Positions 21,761-32,609 of a DNA stretch of 64,000 nt are shown here, piece by piece. A program made the translations under genes and the position numbers. The notes under the pieces are model-generated. The model did not search any database, had not been told where the DNA came from, and saw only the letters and a list, made by a program, of their open reading frames with translations. The DNA is taken from the NCBI GenBank assembly GCA_027946555.1, contig JAPEVC010000047.1, positions 1-64,000 of the forward strand. The letters are read 5' to 3'. How positions within the stretch are numbered: the first letter of the stretch is position 1; the number at the start of each line of letters is the position of its first letter. The stretch is from Gnomoniopsis sp. IMI 355080 (taxonomy: Eukaryota; Ascomycota; Sordariomycetes; Diaporthales; Gnomoniaceae).

Positions 21761-23234
21761 GTTGAGGTATAGACCCAGCTTCTGGTTGTTTTTCGGCTGG
21801 TAGCCAACTCCTTACTTCGGTATTTCTGTGACGTGCAATTGCGCGTCTCGCAAAGAACTTAATTTCCTTGCCTTCATGTGTGTCTTCTTCTTCTGCTGCT
21901 TCTCTGCGTGCTTATCATGCTCCTGTGTTCTATTGCTGCTGTTTTGACTCTATTGATGAAGAAATCTGCTACTCCGTGATTGGTCGGTCTTTCTATGCTA
22001 GCTTGCTCCTCTTGACTTTCTATTTAACTATGCTGTTGACTCGAGGCGTCTTGTCTAATCGACGATGTCTAACATGCGCCTCCACATAGAGGAGCCGACA
22101 TTGTCTCTCCTGCGTAATTAGGTACAAAGTGGCACCGGCCAACCCCATCTATCAGCCTAGATGGAACTTTCTTGACTATATAGGCAGTGCCTGGGAGCCT
22201 CATTCTACATCACAATTATGATATGATGGCTAGCGGTTCTAGCCCACAGTATGAAGAGTCCTATTTCGCCGCCATCGTAATAAGCTGCGCCCGACATTCC
22301 ACAAGTAACCCCTTTCTTCGCATTCCATATATGCATATACGCGCACATTTCAGAAAGGGGTGCTAACACAAGAGCCCTTGTGAGGTAGATTTTTTGAAGT
22401 CCAGATCATCAACTGTGTTCAAATGCGAGTACGAGTACAGACACAGCGCTGTGGATCATGCAAGATTTGGTGATGTGTTAGGGGCATTGGTCAAATGGTA
22501 GAACACGAGGAGCGAGATTACAATTGCACGATGCCCAACATAGTGACCTAGTCCGAAGTCCGCGAGCTCGCTTAAATTAAGTACCTTTGAGGGTGAGTGT
22601 AGGTCATCTTGTGTGCGCTCCCAACACTGTGTACTGAGTATCAGTGGAGCTCAAGTGTTCAAAATGCTTGTAGTTGTGATTACCAATGTTTGGAACAAAC
22701 CTCGAAAGTGCCGACTGCTTTTCTTCGCCGAGGAGGAGGCTGCCACTAAAACTTCGAAATTGCTTGGCATCCGAAGCAGGCAACTCTCAGCCTTGTGTTT
22801 TGGTGAACTTTTTGGACCCACCGTAGCACAGACCAGTCTCAGATCAGAAGGTCGCCTTCAAGCTGCCCACAACACAGTTTTCTGAGGACGTATGCAGTTG
22901 GAAGAATCTTCTTTTGCTTTCTTGTTTCTTTGAGAATATGAAATGACACGTCCTCAGAGATCCTCCACAACCTTCCCTTCTTTAGGCCGCAATGCCACTT
23001 GACCGTTGTCATCAGCATGCCGTCGCGAATCGAGCCGAACCAGTCAAGCACCGAGTTGTGACCGTAATGAACAATGCTTGTGTTGACATAGTACCTAGGT
23101 ATCCCACTTTGGGCACAAGTCAGACCTAGTGTGTCCATTGCGCGTCGCTCCGTGCCGAATGAGCGAGGCGTGCAGAAGTTGTCAAGCGGCCCTAGTCCAG
23201 CCGAACGTTGAGTCTCGTGGGCTTGAGCATCTCG
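21761..23234. other. Intergenic between protease and HTH-protein gene
   Basis: A 1.47-kb convergent gap. The proximal part is T/C-rich and probably the protease 3' UTR. A tRNA-like 5' half occurs near 22485 but has no T-arm. A TACCTAGGTA palindrome lies at about 23090-23102. No gene recognised. Confidence 0.5.
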
Positions 23235-24194
23235 CTATTGAGCATTTTTCCTAGGGAGGTCACCCCGCGCCCTCATATTCCTGATCTTCCATGCGACAAC
23301 GTCTACACTCCGACCCAACTCCACCGCCATGTCTGAAAAACGGCGTTTTTCTGCGACCGATATTTTGATAGTATTCAACTCATTCTCAGTAAACTTTTTG
23401 CGAGTCCGTCTAGCGGATTCGGAGCTGATCTCACCCTTTTTGATCATTTCCTGAGTCTTCTTTTTGATGGAGACTGTTGGCCGCCCCACCTTAAGTCCAA
23501 TTTCTCGACAACTGTTCCCTTTTTCAAGCATGCCTCTAATGATTTCCAGCTCCTCGGGCGTGAAGTGCCGTTTCGCCGTTGACCCAGACAGCTTTGCGGA
23601 CGGTTTGCACTTGTGCTCCAATTTGTTACCGATAGCTTGTTCATCCCGGTCAACTTCATTTGCTGCTGCTACCGCCACAATACAGTCCTCTGACGCAACC
23701 TCTTTGATAGTCTCCGCCTCATCCTCATTGGAAACGTATGATCTGAGGCTACCGGGCGATGAAGTGTGGCTAGAGCTCCCGACTTCGGCTGATTGGGCGG
23801 TTCGTGTCAGGTCTTTATCCACAGTCTGTGTTAAAATCGTCGAGGGCTGCTCGGAATCGTGACAAGTTTCTCGGGGATGCGTATTATGCGAGCCCAGGTC
23901 TCTGCGGCTAGGGGCGAATTCGGGCGGTAAGCTGGGCTGGGAAGCTGGCTGTTCATGATGTTTATGCCATATACGATGCATCAGGGCAGCGCGCTGCACT
24001 CGCTGCTGATTGATGGTACGATTGAACTCGGCCGCGTCTTGTGTCAGTGCAAGGATCTCATTCTCACTCCAAGACAATGGGTGGATCTCATCCTGATAAG
24101 ATGTGTGTCGGTCGTCTGGCCGAGCACTGGTCTCCCTCTCGATAGCTGTTGCACTAACATCGTTGTGGGATTGGTCGGATTGGGAAGACTGCAT
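23235..24194 (-). CDS. Putative DNA-binding protein with two or three HTH/SANT-like modules
   Basis: Single-exon frame of 319 aa. Two similar helix-rich modules lie at residues 211-250 (FTPEELEIIRGMLEKGNSCR, then EIGLKVGRPTVSIKKK) and 268-308 (FTENELNTIKISVAEKRRFS, then DMAVELGRSVDVVAWKIRNM). Each has the three-helix pattern of a Myb/homeodomain-like helix-turn-helix, and a basic RRTRKK linker joins them. A third, more degenerate unit begins WSENEILALTQDAAEF at residue 42. The middle is acidic and Ser-rich. I infer a nuclear regulator; the exact family is not recognised. The similarity to recombinase-type HTH_7/HTH_38 domains means a domesticated transposase origin cannot be excluded. No intron is needed. 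Confidence 0.65.
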   Translation of the reverse strand: MQSSQSDQSHNDVSATAIERETSARPDDRHTSYQDEIHPLSWSENEILALTQDAAEFNRTINQQRVQRAALMHRIWHKHHEQPASQPSLPPEFAPSRRDLGSHNTHPRETCHDSEQPSTILTQTVDKDLTRTAQSAEVGSSSHTSSPGSLRSYVSNEDEAETIKEVASEDCIVAVAAANEVDRDEQAIGNKLEHKCKPSAKLSGSTAKRHFTPEELEIIRGMLEKGNSCREIGLKVGRPTVSIKKKTQEMIKKGEISSESARRTRKKFTENELNTIKISVAEKRRFSDMAVELGRSVDVVAWKIRNMRARGDLPRKNAQ

Positions 24195-24810
24195 TGTCTT
24201 CGCTTAAACAGAGTCTGGGTCCATAGCAAAGACTCTGAAAGGTGGTTCAATTGGGAGAGGCGGGTCGTTTGATCAATAGTAGGGGACAGAACCACGTCCC
24301 GAGGTTGATAGCCCCAGAACACCAGTCCAGTTGGTGGTGCCTAATACTTTTTCGTCTCTTCCATCTCCATTTCTAGGTTTCTGAGGAGATCAGAGGAAGA
24401 CACCACGACCGTAAATCACCGAAGACTGAGAGGGGCGAGCCAGTCCTGTGCAGTATCGCACCGGTGGGCCAAGTCGAGTGCTTTCTGTCGAAACAAGCGG
24501 CATTCACGACCAGGTACGAGCTCTAGGGTATTTCAATGCTGGATAACTAGATGGGCTTGAGGAAAGTTTGTTCACGTCAATCACTCGTAGTCTCTGCTGA
24601 AAATTCTTTTGGGTGTGTTGCTGATTTGATACGTCTGCCAGCCCGTCCGGAGACCTAGGAAATCCCACGATGACGGAAGCGTTGTGCATAGGCCTAGAAC
24701 ACCACCCGCTTGCTCCTTCCCTTCATGTATTCCGATACCCGCTGTGTCATCTACTTCACATACCCAGGTATACCTTAGCTACCAACACTCCCCTCGTGTA
24801 TATTTATTGA
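24195..24810. other. Intergenic between HTH-protein and 7TM genes
   Basis: A 616-bp gap between the start of the HTH-protein gene and the stop of the 7TM gene. It should hold the former's promoter and the latter's 3' UTR. No gene seen. Confidence 0.6.
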
Positions 24811-26453
24811 TTATGATTTGAAAAAGGCCTGGCTAGACAGGTATTCGTTGCCAACATGTTCCCAAGGCCGGCTGTTGGCAACAGGGCTCGGAGATCTTAC
24901 ATCGCGACCGGTGGACATGTCAAAGCTGTCACGCGTCCGCGACTCCGTCTTGATTAATACCTCACGCGTCACAATTATTCTCTTACTACCCAAGACGTCT
25001 TTGACAATAGGCCAGAAGACAGGTAGGGAAGCGCATAGTGTCGCGAGGTATGTTTCCAAAGCCGATAGCACAATCGGCGCGCTTCCGTACCAGGTTGGGT
25101 CAAAGGTCGGAGAGGTGGCAGCTCGACTGTTGACCAATGAAATCAGACGGAAGACTGAGCAGGTATTGACACTGATGACTTTGTTAGCTTCCAAGGTCTA
25201 TGGACCGAGACCCAGACATCCACCTTGTTCAAAGACTGTACTCACATTGCTCCTAGGACAAAAAGCCCCTGCAGCGCTATGCGCGTTTTCCTCTCAAGGA
25301 TTTTGCGACTCCAGAGCGCCACAGGTATCGAGAATATGATCATATCAAAAAACATATTTGAAGCGGCATGGGCGAAGAAGGTTGACGCAATCGTATCCAC
25401 GTCGTGAGAACCGTACGCATATCTGATGACGGAACTGTCGTCTGGGTCCAAGCTCCAGAAGCCGGAGACCGGTAAGCTGAAAGACAGTCAGTGATGTGTC
25501 AAGTTTCAACTAGTCTCAGTGGGTGTGTATGACTGCGTTCCAAAGCGGTTTGTGCCGGATGATTCAAGGATGAATAGAGTTCAGGTGACTACCCGTGTAT
25601 ATATTGGATTGGGAAAAGGGGCCAGCAGGTTCCTGATAACCGACATGAAAGCGAATCGAGCCAACTCACCATGGCATCCAGGCTAGTATCATGAAGGTAG
25701 TGCCCCAAAGTGACACAATGACGATGAAGAGGACGCTGATGTTGTACAGCTTTGAACCTTTCTCCGAAATGCGTAGGTATTGAAACAGCAGTGCGAGTTT
25801 GATCAGAGCTGTCGACGTGGTATATAACGCGTTCGCGACATAGAACAACTTCCGTTCAAGTTAGCTGTCGTCTCAACCCCTCAAGCCGGGAGACTTTGCG
25901 ACGTAGACTGACCTTGAGGAACTTTTGCATGCCATCAGGTCCAAGCAGGATAAAATGCTGCCCTAATCCGCCATTGGAAGCTTCACAGTTGTAACGTCAG
26001 CTATGCTCCTCATGTAGGTACGGACTTGATGGTAACATCATCAATGTACCAGGTATGCGTTGCCGGATATCGGACTTACCGACGACAAATAAAGTTACGG
26101 CGGCCGCCGAGTTGGACAGCTGTTCCATTCCGCAAGTCAGCAAGCGCAACACAGACAACGGACGAAGAACCCAATGTCCAACATACTGTCGAGAGTAAGA
26201 CGAAAAGGTCATCCCAACCGAGATTGCGTGTGATAAATGCTCGAATATACAGTCGTCCTGTAGCACCTATCGAAGATAAAGCCTGGCGAAGTGTTCAGCA
26301 AATCTCCCTCCATCCCTTCCTCCACGCAGACAAACAACATACGAAAAAAGATATGACAACGCCAAGTATAACATCCTTTCTGTTCAAGAATGGTTCCGGA
26401 TCGCTGAGGTTATCGACCTTGCCAATATCATCTAGGATTGAGTTTGACGCCAT
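24811..26453 (-). CDS. Fungal 7TM rhodopsin-domain (PTH11/SAT-type) membrane protein
   Basis: Seven exons, 26453-26343, 26282-26187, 26119-26080, 25980-25913, 25848-25670, 25476-25246 and 25171-24811, all joined in phase for 361 aa, the normal family length. Landmarks of the fungal rhodopsin-like domain are present: R-L-Y-I-R before TRNLGWDD, then ASNGGLGQH, KLFYVANALYTTSTALIKLA, LLFQYLRI, a VSGFW loop, and a final pair of helices around APIVLSALETYLATLCASLP. Seven hydrophobic segments can be counted. Members are plasma-membrane proteins related to Magnaporthe PTH11, implicated in surface sensing; most have no known ligand. The short cytoplasmic tail is Ser/Arg-rich, and this protein has no CFEM domain. 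Exon 1 and the donor at 26342 are the least certain parts. Confidence 0.85.
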
Positions 26454-29400
26454 CGCGTTGGGAATGCAGAGCCGAATAAGCCTACTGGGCCAATCTCCCC
26501 AGCGACATGAAAAGGGGAGTGATGAACGTGTTGGTTCAGCGGATTGTCTTCGAGCTGTTCTGGTGATTGCGCAAGACGAACTTCGAAGAAAGTAGCCAGA
26601 TTTTCGTCGATCCACGGTGTGACAGCTGGAGAGAGAAAAGCAATTGTCAGAAGGGAAAGTGGCAAGAAGGCAGCTGTCAGAACTTTACATCGGAGCGGAA
26701 TTCGCTAAAGTTGCCTTGCGAGAGCAAGATATAATATAGCCATATATACCGACTGTAAGAGTTCAATAATTCTTAAGCAAACTGCATGCTGAAATAGGCT
26801 TAAGGACCTTCCCGCGCAGGGCGCTGCAGGGTTCCCTCCCCCTCCCCCAGCGCCTGTTTCTTGAAACATCTCACAGGCATCGCTAGCCTGGAACATCGGC
26901 AAGCATGCCAGTGTGCTGGAGAGATCTGATTATCTGGTTCATATCAAAGCACCTCTAGCGCTGCTGAGATTTACGCCGGCAGTAATCCCTTAAGTACATA
27001 GTAACATCAATTCCTCGCTTTGACTCTGGACCTGGTGATAGCTTCTGTTGGCTGATCTGACATACGGCGCTCTGCATGTGCGGGGAGTCAACATGCATGG
27101 AACAGAGACAGGGGAAAGTACCTGGTAGGGGATCCCCTCGCGACCAACTGTTGTCAAACAGAACCAGCAATGTGGCGTGTCTATCAGGAGCAATACTCAA
27201 TGCTCGATGGTACTGTTACCTGTACGCAACGTACACAGTCGATTCAAGGGTAGTGCGTGCTATGGTACATGAGGTGGAACTTAGATAAATAGCCACGGCA
27301 TGTGAATCCTGACCAACATTTTCTTTGACTTTCTTTAGACAAGAATACAGCACTAAGTCGGCTTAGGAAACTCCTTCAATCCAATGCTTCTTTCAATGTT
27401 GGCAATTTCCATAGCACCTCGCGGCCTGTACCACATATCAGTCGGTTCATCCAAGAGGTTTTGAGTCCAGATCTTAAGATATGCAAAGAATGAGATCGAT
27501 GAGATCCGAGTGTCTGAGCTCCTACGGTAAATCAACTTCCGCCCCCAGCTTGATCGTGAAGAAAGGATGGCAGTTGCACTGTCAGGAACCGTCTTGTCTC
27601 AACTCAGATCCGTCTCGCAAGGTGGGATTGCTTAAAGTCTATTAGACCGACTGGTCTGCTTACAATTTGAGATTAGGTCAGCGAGCTTCCTATACTTTGG
27701 CGGTCTGGCAGGGTGTGCCTGAAACCTCTTATTGACATGCTGATCATATTGAGATTTCACATGTATAATATGCCCCGCACTGGACAAAGGTCCATCGTCT
27801 TGAGTATTTCTGCACACCCAGTGCTTCAAACCCTGATTGATCACCTGAGCGGACAAGGATGCGTGCAGATTCTACAAAAGACTTCCTATTACGGTACTCA
27901 GGTAGTAAGTACTGTACCGCGCGTTCCTCGACGCCGCGCTGCATACCTTTTGTCCATCCGTCACAAACATGTTTCGGGACGAAAGGCCCATGGGCAGATG
28001 GGACGACCCCTATTGGGGTTCTAGATGCGACAGAAGCCAAAAGTTCGGTACCGAATATGGGGTTAAGGTTGTCTTTGTTCGGTTGGGAACCCGCATTTTT
28101 TCAACCATCTTTAGATGAGATTATCCATGCCGCGTCCTCATCAATCTTGGAAGTACTCAATGCATGTACGATCTTTTGAGTTGCGAGATCGCTGCAGGGC
28201 ATCATGAACTACAGATATACACACGCCAATTCATTGCCAAGATAGAGATGGACGTCAGCCAGGGCCGTGCGCGGAATCTCATGCCGTCCTGCCCAAGGTA
28301 CTATACTTAGGTATGGAGATCGACATTGACTAGTGGCGTAGATTTTCGGCCAGCAGCCCGTTCCAGTAAGAATTCCCGTAGCGGGCATCTGGGCCCAGAC
28401 TGTCATTTAAACTCGCGGCCAAGCCATCAAGACTATGAGACAGCCTACAGTATCATAGAGAAAACCCTACATGGCCTTCTTCTGGTCAGTCTGGAGCTTG
28501 GCCGTCGGAAAACAACGAACGTAGCATTGGTTGTGGGGAACGAGGCAACTCGGATGATGGATCCAAAGATTGTGTGTAATTACCTCTTCAAGCTCTTTCT
28601 TGACAAGTAGCCTTCTATACCAATATGTTGCCGTGCTCCTTGATGCCTGACCGAGTTCCAGGTCGAGTATACTCGCCGCGCGTACGTGCCAGTTTACAAG
28701 TTAGACACTAGGTTGATTCTTTCGTGTGCGAGGTCCAATTGTGACAGAAGCGCAAGTCAAATACGTGATTGCAACCCCCTCAACACAACCTTGGGTTTGC
28801 TCGTTCTTATTTCTCACCCTAGCTAGGTATGTGCAGTAGAATGGACCAAACTGATTGATCCGTCGCTGTGTGAAGACACAATCAGTATTTGGGTACTTCT
28901 CGGCTCTGAAGACCGGCCCCCCCCCAACCACTCCGATACTTCTCCATCTGCTATTCAAATGAATTACCCAGCGAGAACACAGCGTTTTCCAGCACCGAGT
29001 CTGTGTCTTTAACCTTTCAGAAATTATGTTAGGCACTGCAGAGTTGTACGAAGTGAGCTTTTAATTCGCTACGTACTTACGTAGGTGGAGGAGTCAATAG
29101 TGCACGAGAGCAATACGCAAACTGCTTTTTGCGCAACCGGTCTTCAAAACTAAGCAAGAGACCGATTGATCGGGTTGACCGAAGAGTTCTGTCAGACTCA
29201 TGCTCTAAGTTCCACAATCTGTTGAAAACCAGGGATAAGCTGCCTGCAATTATCACATACTTGAGCGATTCCACTGTCTCTCTTAGACGTTGCTTTGTAC
29301 ACCAGCAACTGAGACCCAGACCTTAGGACCAGTCCGCGGCATCAAGTGCCAAAGAGCTAAGGTCCCCCTCTTGTGTTGGACACTACACAGATAGCCCGAA

Positions 29401-30995
29401 TGTTGGTCTACTGATGCGTCCAAAATACAACCAAGACATCATGTTTTGGCTCAGCAGGTGACGTTGGTGATGCCATTGCTTCAGAAGCCAATACTAAGCG
29501 CAGCGCTACAACCTGGCTGGCCATGCGAGAGATTACGGGACCCATCGCAGCCATCCCACCGGCCCAAAAGCACTTGAGAAGTGTTCACCGAGTCAATGCA
29601 GACCTGGCTGCTCTGAAGCTCGTCAGATAGCCATAAGGCAATCCGTTGCAAGAACAGCTTTTGTTTACGCCATTTTGGGAGTGCCGTACATAGAAGGAAC
29701 GTTTTTTGCCATGAAAGATGCTGGTGATTAGCATATCGTGCTGATATCTACCTTTAGCATACACGATCCACCCCGATGAGGATAGAGCAAATATTTTGCC
29801 TGCCAGAATCATTCACCCTCGTCCACGCAGCGGCTAAGTTGGCGATCGAGACGGCTGGCTAGTCCTATACAACGCTCCGTATGTGGTCAATATTCTAGCA
29901 ACATTCTGGAGAATAGGGCATCTATTGCAGCAAGAAGCCTTGGGAGTCAAAGGCTGTAATATGATAAGTCTCCTCGCGACAAAGCTCGCCAGATGACATT
30001 GAGAAAGTCGCCGGTGCGATGCAAGGACCCACCGGCAATGAACAAGCACTGAATTATCTACTTGGTTCAAGCCTACTGAATGAGAGAAGCTGTGGAGGAG
30101 TGCAAGTGATGAGCTGAAGAGGAGATTGTAGACCATGAATGTACACGCGCAGCAACGGCGGGTTCCTTGAAGGCTTTATACTGCCGCCACCGTTGGCGGA
30201 TTACATGTGGTTCATCTGGGCAGGTAAAGTTTGCTGAAGCGGTGATCAAGCTTTTGCTGGTCTGTACTATCCAGATGTTCTTGGAAATTTCAAGATGTGT
30301 TCTCAATATGAGCTGGCGACCTCTGAGCAGTACGTAGCGGCACATATTTGCAGGTGACTTCGCTGCATGGGGTTGTTGTTTACAAGGGCCCAGAACAGAT
30401 GAAAGTGAACAGCGGCTATCAGCAGCCCGTTAAGTCATATCAAGATTAATGATGAATCATTTCTTTTTCATGATATAACTTTATGTCCTCGGAGATTTCC
30501 CACTTTTCCCAATATGAGTGGATGTCTCCCGCTTCACCTGGGCAGCTTACTATATACGCACGGACCTCTAAGGCTGACACGCTGTGGAGGCAATTATTGA
30601 AGTATGCAAGCCATCTGAGGTGGTACTCGTTAAAAGGCTGTGATATGAAGTCAGTTGTGTAATCCAGTTGTCTGCGGCTATTGGCAAAGCATTTGTGTAA
30701 CATTCTGGAGCTTATCGTGATAGATCGCATACTCCTTCCGGAAATCAACCCTGCAAGGTCCCGAAGACGGATCGTCTCACGCACAATGAGTCACTAGCGA
30801 ATTGCATAAGAAATCAAAGAATTACCGCCCTGTCGGGAATGGCACCAGGACGTGATACTCAAAACATCGCATCTCACCTTACTTCGCTGTCGGAATTTCA
30901 ACTGTGAATTATTGCTAGCGCGAGCCAGGCCCAGTCACTGCCATCACGGAAAGCTCCGAGTCAGCTCTCGCTGAAGTACGATCTCGGGACTCACA
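26454..30995. other. 4.5-kb gene-poor region
   Basis: Frames on both strands are short and lack recognisable domains. The longest minus-strand frame (112 codons, 30446-30784) has no splice-consistent extension that I could find. A TACTTAGGTAT palindrome lies at about 28301-28316. Decayed gene fragments are possible but not demonstrable by eye. Confidence 0.45.
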
Positions 30996-31970
30996 ATGGC
31001 GATGGACGGCAACCCGCCGGTCTTTGACAGGGATCAGCTTACCAAATACTTTGACCACATCCAGCTACCCGAGAAGTACTATGGCGACAACATCGCTCCT
31101 GACCTTGCCTTCCTCACCGTGTTGCACAGACATCAGATCGCCGCCATCCCGTACGAAAACCTGTCCCTTCACTACTGTCAACAAAAGACCATAGATCTCG
31201 ATTCACAAGTCTTGTACACCAAATTCGTCACCAATGGACGCAACCGCGGCGGATACTGCATGGAGAACTCACTCTTCTTCTTGAACATTCTCCGAAGCCT
31301 CGGCTTTCAGGCTTATCCTACCGTAGTAAGAATTCGCCTACGCGAAGACGGCGTGCCAAAGGGCGAGTATGTCACTATCACGCACATTGTGATTATCATC
31401 GAACTTCATACAAAGGATGGATTGAGTGAAAAGTACGTCTGCGATGCAGCATTTGGTGGCGACGGACCATTATTTCCGATGCCTTTGAAGGAAGGCGTTG
31501 TGACGCAGAACCTCGGGACACAGGAGATTCGCTTCGCCTACGAGCGCATCCCCAAGGCAACAAGTCAGAAGTTCTGGGTATATCAATACCGCAATGGCCC
31601 AGAGAAACCGTGGAACTCGTTCTACGCTTTCATGGATGCTGAGTGCCTGGAAAATGACTTCAAGGCTATCAACTACTGGACCAGCCAAGGTCCAACTTTT
31701 CAGAAAACGACGGTCATAGTGGCGAAATTCATCCTGGGGCCCGATGAAGAGACTGGAGATAACAAGATCATCGGAAAGCTGATGCTCGTCAATGGCATCA
31801 TCAAGAGGAACATGGGTGGTAAGACCGAGCTTGTTGAGGAATGTAGAACGGAGTCGGAGAGGATCCAGGCTTTGAAAACTTGGTTCGGCATAAGCCTGAC
31901 TGAGGATGAGGTACTGGGAATCAAGGATTCGGTGACTGAGTTGAAAGTGGTTGAAGTGCTTGGAGCATAA
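30996..31970 (+). CDS. Arylamine N-acetyltransferase
   Basis: Single exon, 324 aa. The NAT catalytic triad is visible: Cys88 in NRGGYCMENS, His130 in YVTITHIVI and Asp150 in YVCDAAFGG. The N-terminal segment PDLAFLTVLHRHQIAAIPYE matches the helical domain of the family (contains IPYENL). The enzyme transfers an acyl group from acetyl- or malonyl-CoA to arylamines in the cytosol by a ping-pong mechanism. In Fusarium, homologues (FDB2) detoxify 2-aminophenols derived from plant benzoxazinones, but no neighbouring FDB1-like lactamase is present here, so that role is not implied. The ATG at 30996 has context CACAATGG. A second ATG two codons later (31002) is an alternative. No intron. Confidence 0.93.
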   Translation: MAMDGNPPVFDRDQLTKYFDHIQLPEKYYGDNIAPDLAFLTVLHRHQIAAIPYENLSLHYCQQKTIDLDSQVLYTKFVTNGRNRGGYCMENSLFFLNILRSLGFQAYPTVVRIRLREDGVPKGEYVTITHIVIIIELHTKDGLSEKYVCDAAFGGDGPLFPMPLKEGVVTQNLGTQEIRFAYERIPKATSQKFWVYQYRNGPEKPWNSFYAFMDAECLENDFKAINYWTSQGPTFQKTTVIVAKFILGPDEETGDNKIIGKLMLVNGIIKRNMGGKTELVEECRTESERIQALKTWFGISLTEDEVLGIKDSVTELKVVEVLGA

Positions 31971-32111
31971 TTACCGCCCTGGTATAGTGATCTCGTCTTC
32001 GAGTAACAGGGAAACCAGTCCCAATTGAGTCTGCTGATAGAAGCATACACCTAGCTGCCATTAAGAAATAGAAAGTAATCAAAATCAAGTGGATTCGCCG
32101 TTCTACTCCCG

Positions 32112-32609
32112 CTACGACCCATTTTTGGGATGAGAGGCTTTCACAGTCTCTCTCGTCCTCTTCTTTCTGGCCCTCTGCCCATCAACATCTTGTCGTTCAG
32201 GTTCCAATTCTTCTCCCTTGTCATCTTCCTTCTCGACTTTCCTCTTCTTGGTGGCCGATCTCGCCTTCCCTTGCAATTTGCTCCTCTTGCCCCTCAGTGC
32301 AAGGCTCTTCTCATCCAGTTCCACGAGGTTTTCCTCTCCGCTTGCTAGCTTTTCTCCTAGTTCTATGGCATCTTCAAGCTGCTGCCGGCTCATATTCTTG
32401 TAGGCCGGGCTCTTCACCACCTGAGGCCAGGGCCTATCCTTGCCTACAGCGTTGTCGAGCACAATCCGTGCAAAGCAGTGGTCAAGTCTTACGGGCCATT
32501 CCGGCTGTGCTGGGTCTTTTGCTTTGGCGAGAGAAGGCAGTCGCGTCCGGTATAGAAAATTCCATTTGTCCTGAAGATCATCTAGGGACGGAGATGGAGA
32601 CGGAGACAT
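32112..32609 (-). CDS. Basic protein of unknown function, conserved-looking N-terminal half
   Basis: Single-exon frame. The start at 32609 gives 165 aa beginning MSPSPSPSLDDLQDKWNFLY; the frame is open further upstream and could add up to 60 residues from 32789. The first ~90 residues look globular (WPVRLDHCFARIVLDNAVG, then PWPQVVKSPAYKNMSRQQLE and LALRGKRSKLQGK). The C-terminal third is Lys/Glu/Arg-rich with likely nuclear-localisation clusters (KKRKVEKEDD, RARKKRTRE). I do not recognise the family with confidence. The pattern of a compact domain followed by a basic tail suggests a nuclear protein. It lies tail-to-tail with the N-acetyltransferase gene, 141 bp away. Confidence 0.65.
   Translation of the reverse strand: MSPSPSPSLDDLQDKWNFLYRTRLPSLAKAKDPAQPEWPVRLDHCFARIVLDNAVGKDRPWPQVVKSPAYKNMSRQQLEDAIELGEKLASGEENLVELDEKSLALRGKRSKLQGKARSATKKRKVEKEDDKGEELEPERQDVDGQRARKKRTRETVKASHPKNGS

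Noticed and set aside
22485..22560. tRNA-Gly-like 5' half (GCATTGGTCAAATGGTAGAA)
   Set aside because: Resembles an A box and D arm, but there is no T arm or GGTTCGANNCC box at the right distance and no closing acceptor stem.
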